In this document: positions 59,832-64,000 of the stretch, in pieces
Layout of the letters: the number at the start of each line of letters is the position of its first letter
Position numbering within the stretch: the stretch's first letter is position 1
From: Fidelibacterota bacterium
GTDB taxonomy: Bacteria; Fidelibacterota; UBA8477; JABMPR01
NCBI GenBank assembly: GCA_016784025.1
Contig: JADHVL010000005.1
Span: 104,733 to 168,732, forward strand
Direction: 5' to 3'
DNA: 64,000 nucleotides
Position numbers and translations under genes: made by a program
Notes under the pieces: generated by a model
Told to the model about the DNA's origin: nothing
Database searches by the model: none
What the model saw: only the letters and a program-made list of their open reading frames with translations

Positions 59832-62507
59832 ATGAGGAGTAAGCATTTGAAGTGGACACTAGACAAGGTGAAATCAGCCATCCTGATTGCGTTGTTCCTG
59901 CAAATGTTCCCAGTAGTATGCTTCGCAGGGACCACGGGCAAGATAAGTGGGAAGGTTACTGATGCGGAAAGTGGTCAACCTTTTCCCGGTGTTAATGTCT
60001 TTCTGGAGGGCACTAATTACGGTGCTGCGACTGATTTAGAAGGCTATTATATGATTCTAAATGTTCGACCAGGCGTATACAGCCTCAATGTGCAAATGAT
60101 TGGCTACCAGAAAATCCGCCAGGATAATATCCAGGTTCTTTCCGACTTCAATTCGATTCACGATTTTAAGATGAACGCCCAGGTACTTGAAGCCTCAACC
60201 CAGGTCGAGGTAATCGCCACCCGCCCAGATATTCAACGCGACCGCACCAGCACGATGGCAGTGATTAGTGCTGAGGAAATAGAAAAACTACCTGTCCAGG
60301 AAATGAGCGACCTGGTTGACCTACAGGCTGGGGTGGTAGACGGTCATTTTCGTGGGGGCAGAGGTGGTGAAGTGAGCTACATGCTGGATGGTGTCAGTGT
60401 TACTGATCCCTATAACGGCGAAATGGCAGTGAATATTGATAATAGCAGTATCCAGGAGATAAAAGTTATTAGCGGTACCTTCAGCGCTGAGTACGGACAA
60501 GCCATGAGTGGCATTGTAAATATTGTCACTAAGAGTGGTTCGCCTGAATTTGGATTATCAGCCAATTTGTACGCTGGTGATTTTATTTCCAGGCATAAAA
60601 CAACCTTCCTGAATATTGACAAGCTTGATCCATTGCAGAATCTCAGCGGAGAATTGGCGCTTACTGGACCGCTGGGAATTCTTGGTAAGGATGCAGGTTT
60701 TGTTTTTAGTGTGAAAAATCATTCGAAAGAGGGACACTTATACGGAGTCGAAGAATTTCTTCCTCCAGATTCTTCCAATATCGATGATCCCGATCCAGAG
60801 GGCTGGTACATCTCGCAATCGGGAAGTGGTGATGTGGTACCCATGAATTTTAAGAATATCTTTTCTGCACATGGCAAACTGTCGAAGCATATGGGTTCCA
60901 AGTTCCGAATCGATCTCTCTTCTGATCTTACCCGGCAATCCTGGTCGGATTACGATCATCTCTACAAGTATAATCCACAGGGTATCCAGACCCACTTTAA
61001 GGATAGTTATCAGACAACCCTGTCCGTGAACCATTTCCCAAGTTCAAAACTATTTTATACGATCAACTTGTCTCGCTTTAATTCCGATTTAAGTAATTAT
61101 GTCTATGAGGACTACCAGGATCAGCGCTATGTAAGTACCTTGTTGTCCAGGCGGTTAGGGTATGGATTCTTCACCGGTGGTATGGACATGAATCACTTCT
61201 ACCGAAGCAGCACCGTCAATACAATTAAAATCAATCTTACTGCCCAGCCAAATCGCCATCACGAACTAAAGACTGGTGTTGAAGCACGGAAGAGTACACT
61301 GTGGCAACATGATTTCAGTATTAAGCTGGATCGCAGTACTGCATGGTTACCTGAAATATTCCCTGAAGAGCATTGGGGCAATAACGAGTATACACACAAT
61401 CCACTGGAAGTAGGGATATGGCTTGAAGATAAAATCGAAGCTGAGCACATCGTGTTGGTGGCAGGTCTACGCTACGATTATTTCCACCCTGATGGATTGG
61501 AACCCTTAGATCTGAGAGATCCAGATGGGAGTTATAGTGGAAACCTGGAGGAGGCATTTAAAGATGCGCCGAGCTCTTCCCAATTGTCTCCTCGTCTCGG
61601 ATTATCATATCCAATCAGCGATAGGGGTGCAATCCACATCTCGTATGGCCATTTTTTCCAGATCCCAGTCTATGAGTATCTCTATCATAATTCAGAATTT
61701 GAAATACGTGGTGGCGATTTAAAAAGTATCGTTGGGAATGCCTCACTATATCCAAAGAAAACAGTTATTTATCAATTTGGCTTGCAGCAAATGCTTTCAG
61801 CCAATCTTATTCTGGACATCACAGGCTATTACAAGGATATGCGCAATCTGGTGGGTACACAAATTTATGAACTCTATATCCTTGGCGATAGCTATGCCCG
61901 CTATGAAAATCAAGATTATGGTAATGTCCGTGGCGTGGCTCTGTCGCTTACCATGAAGCAAATAAGCCTTTTTTCAGGTTCTATTGAGTACACCTACCAA
62001 ACGGCTGAGGGCAACGCCTCCGATCCTCGAAGTGTCTTCAATGACCGTCAGAGTGATCCTCCTCGCGCCAGTGAAATCCAGGTAGTACCGCTGGATTGGG
62101 ATCAGACCCATACCATTAACTTATCCATGACAATGAATGGAAAAAACTGGCACATCAGTCTTATCGGCCAATTTGGTTCTGGATTACCCTATACACCTGA
62201 ATTCCAGGGCGAACGTACTTCTTTCCAGAATTCTGAGCGGAAGCCCAGCACCCTGAATCTGGATATTTCTGGAGAATATGCCATCCCAGTGGGAGATTCC
62301 CGAATGGCTCTCTATTTCTTGATTAAGAATGTTATGGATCGTGAGAATGCCAGAGACGTGAATAAAGATACTGGTAGCCCATTTTACAGCTTAATACCTA
62401 CCTATGTGCCTGAACAATCCATTCACACTCTGGAGGATTATCTATCGCGTCCGGATTATTTCCAGGCTCCACGTGAGGTGTTGGTTGGTATGAAATTCAA
62501 GCTTTAA
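59832..62507 (+). CDS. TonB-dependent receptor with carboxypeptidase-regulatory-like N-terminal domain
   Basis: GKISGKVTDAESGQPFPGVNVFLEGTNYGAATDLEGYYMI; plug SGTFSAEYGQAMSGIVNIVTKSG; start re-assigned from 59772. Confidence 0.93.
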   Translation: MRSKHLKWTLDKVKSAILIALFLQMFPVVCFAGTTGKISGKVTDAESGQPFPGVNVFLEGTNYGAATDLEGYYMILNVRPGVYSLNVQMIGYQKIRQDNIQVLSDFNSIHDFKMNAQVLEASTQVEVIATRPDIQRDRTSTMAVISAEEIEKLPVQEMSDLVDLQAGVVDGHFRGGRGGEVSYMLDGVSVTDPYNGEMAVNIDNSSIQEIKVISGTFSAEYGQAMSGIVNIVTKSGSPEFGLSANLYAGDFISRHKTTFLNIDKLDPLQNLSGELALTGPLGILGKDAGFVFSVKNHSKEGHLYGVEEFLPPDSSNIDDPDPEGWYISQSGSGDVVPMNFKNIFSAHGKLSKHMGSKFRIDLSSDLTRQSWSDYDHLYKYNPQGIQTHFKDSYQTTLSVNHFPSSKLFYTINLSRFNSDLSNYVYEDYQDQRYVSTLLSRRLGYGFFTGGMDMNHFYRSSTVNTIKINLTAQPNRHHELKTGVEARKSTLWQHDFSIKLDRSTAWLPEIFPEEHWGNNEYTHNPLEVGIWLEDKIEAEHIVLVAGLRYDYFHPDGLEPLDLRDPDGSYSGNLEEAFKDAPSSSQLSPRLGLSYPISDRGAIHISYGHFFQIPVYEYLYHNSEFEIRGGDLKSIVGNASLYPKKTVIYQFGLQQMLSANLILDITGYYKDMRNLVGTQIYELYILGDSYARYENQDYGNVRGVALSLTMKQISLFSGSIEYTYQTAEGNASDPRSVFNDRQSDPPRASEIQVVPLDWDQTHTINLSMTMNGKNWHISLIGQFGSGLPYTPEFQGERTSFQNSERKPSTLNLDISGEYAIPVGDSRMALYFLIKNVMDRENARDVNKDTGSPFYSLIPTYVPEQSIHTLEDYLSRPDYFQAPREVLVGMKFKL

Positions 62508-62517
62508 GGATGTTGGA

Positions 62518-64000
62518 ATGAGTATTATTAAAAAAGTATTTATTGTTACCCTAGGTCTTCTACTGGGCGGAATTCCAATACTCCTCGCGCAAAATAACAT
62601 TGATGCACTCCATGGGGATCGTATCAATCGTAAACAGGGTTTGCATAATGGGAATCTGGTAGAAACACTATTCTGGAATTTTGGCGAAGTAGGCTGGTGG
62701 GGTAAGCATCCATCAGGTGTGTGGCCCAAAGGTACAAATCACTCTTATATGGATGGTATCTACCCACTTGTTGCAGCTGAGGTACAACTGGCGGATGGTC
62801 GCATCACTCACATCGTCGAGGGAGGCTACCGAGAGCATTATGAAGAGGGCTCCACGGGGATGGAATTTGGGTGGCAACCCTTATCTGGTTTTGCCAATCC
62901 TGACCAGGATTATATCGCGCTAAGTGATGACCCAAACACCTGGCCGCTTTACTGGCCGGATCAAGCAGCTGACAGGGGTGGGTCTTGGAATGGCTATTTT
63001 GGCAGAAAGACCAATGCCGATCAGGAAAGCTATTTTGTCATGGATGACTACCAGGATTATGGTCAGGATTTTTGGGGGCTATTCAACTCAGATTCCCTTG
63101 ACCCAAATCGTGGTGGACTTGGAATGCGCGTAGGAGTACGCGGCTTTCAATGGTCAAATGTTCTGGCTGAAGACATCATTTTCTGGCATTACGATATAAC
63201 CAATGTTTCAACTACCACTTATGCCAAGACAGTTTTTGGGATGTATGCAGATGCAGGAGTGGGTGGGCAAAATGATAGCAACGATGATCTAGCCTTGTAC
63301 GATCTGTCACTGGATCTGGCTTATACCTGGGATTCCAACAATCTTGGCGAAGGCAATTGGGAAACAGGTTATGCGGGATATGCGTTTTTGGAAAGTCCGG
63401 GAAATCCCTTTGATGGCATCGACAACGATGAAGATGCATCAGCTGGATCTTCACCAGAACTGGGAAGCATAGATTTTCAACCACGGAACCTGGTTGATGA
63501 GATCGTGTTGATTGATTACCAGAATATGGAAGTTGACAATAATCGGGGACGAATACTTACAAGTTTTAGCGAAGGTGGCTCGGCTGATTTCTATCATTTT
63601 TCCGGCGACAGCCTCATCTTAAATCAGTATGACAGTGTGAGAGTCTATCTGCGCGGTTCAACATATAGTGACATCCCTTTTAATGGTGTGGATGATGATC
63701 TGGATGGCATTATTGACGAAAACGAAGCCGTTCATATGGGATTGAAGTATAAGAATTATTTAACTGGCGCTGGACTGGACGATCCGCTCATCGATGAAGC
63801 TCGCGATGATGGGGTTGATAATGATGGCGACTGGGATCCTGAACTCCACGATATTGGTGCAGATGGGTTGGCTGGTTCAGGCGATATTGGTGAAGGAGAT
63901 GGATTGCCAACTCTTGGCGAGCCTAACTTTGATATCACCGATAAGGATGAATCTGATCAGATCGGGCTTACTGCTTTTGATGCTTTTTATATCGGTCAGG
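62518..64000 (+). CDS. secreted protein of unknown function, 3'-truncated by window end
   Basis: Manual translation from ATG 62518: MSIIKKVFIVTLGLLLGGIPILLAQNNIDALHGDRINRKQGLHNGNLVETLFWNFGEVGWWGKHPSGVWPKG..., open to base 64000; absent from supplied ORF track. Confidence 0.85.
   Translation, partial: MSIIKKVFIVTLGLLLGGIPILLAQNNIDALHGDRINRKQGLHNGNLVETLFWNFGEVGWWGKHPSGVWPKGTNHSYMDGIYPLVAAEVQLADGRITHIVEGGYREHYEEGSTGMEFGWQPLSGFANPDQDYIALSDDPNTWPLYWPDQAADRGGSWNGYFGRKTNADQESYFVMDDYQDYGQDFWGLFNSDSLDPNRGGLGMRVGVRGFQWSNVLAEDIIFWHYDITNVSTTTYAKTVFGMYADAGVGGQNDSNDDLALYDLSLDLAYTWDSNNLGEGNWETGYAGYAFLESPGNPFDGIDNDEDASAGSSPELGSIDFQPRNLVDEIVLIDYQNMEVDNNRGRILTSFSEGGSADFYHFSGDSLILNQYDSVRVYLRGSTYSDIPFNGVDDDLDGIIDENEAVHMGLKYKNYLTGAGLDDPLIDEARDDGVDNDGDWDPELHDIGADGLAGSGDIGEGDGLPTLGEPNFDITDKDESDQIGLTAFDAFYIGQ

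Noticed and set aside
62442-63938. Short ORFs listed at 62442-63938
   Set aside because: All overlap the long in-frame CDS starting at 62518, which explains the region better

Overview
AT-leaning bacterial chromosome segment carrying about 50 protein-coding genes on both strands. Gene content (eukaryote-type citrate synthase and P5C dehydrogenase, TonB receptors, NPNPFN/FlgD-type C-terminal sorting domains, KorABCD-type oxidoreductase) suggests an FCB-superphylum organism (Marinimicrobia/Ignavibacteria/Bacteroidota-like); this placement is inference. Most of the window is core metabolism and housekeeping: pruA-like, citrate synthase, gdhA, alanine dehydrogenase, CoA transferase, 2-oxoacid:ferredoxin oxidoreductase, typA, rnhA, suhB-like, RNA methyltransferases. 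Notable loci: (i) an accessory island at ~48.46-54.64 kb, bounded by two same-orientation degenerate tRNA 3'-half-like fragments. It encodes a DUF6765-like protein with an HxxxDxxxH motif, a directly abutting phospholipase A2-like protein (CCLPHDLCYG), two membrane-associated proteins, a HExxH metallopeptidase and a small lipoprotein; this is my best candidate for an undescribed system. (ii) A cobalamin riboswitch upstream of a BtuB-like TonB receptor and a BtuG-like beta-propeller surface protein. (iii) A LacI/GH3/CBM9-like/TonB locus with matching TGTAA-N4-TTACA operator candidates. (iv) A 1545-aa acyl-CoA synthetase/GNAT fusion. (v) An ECF-sigma operon led by a DUF2723-like lipoprotein. A 3'-truncated CDS (62518 to window end) is missing from the supplied ORF track. 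All assignments come from reading motifs by eye; no searches were run.
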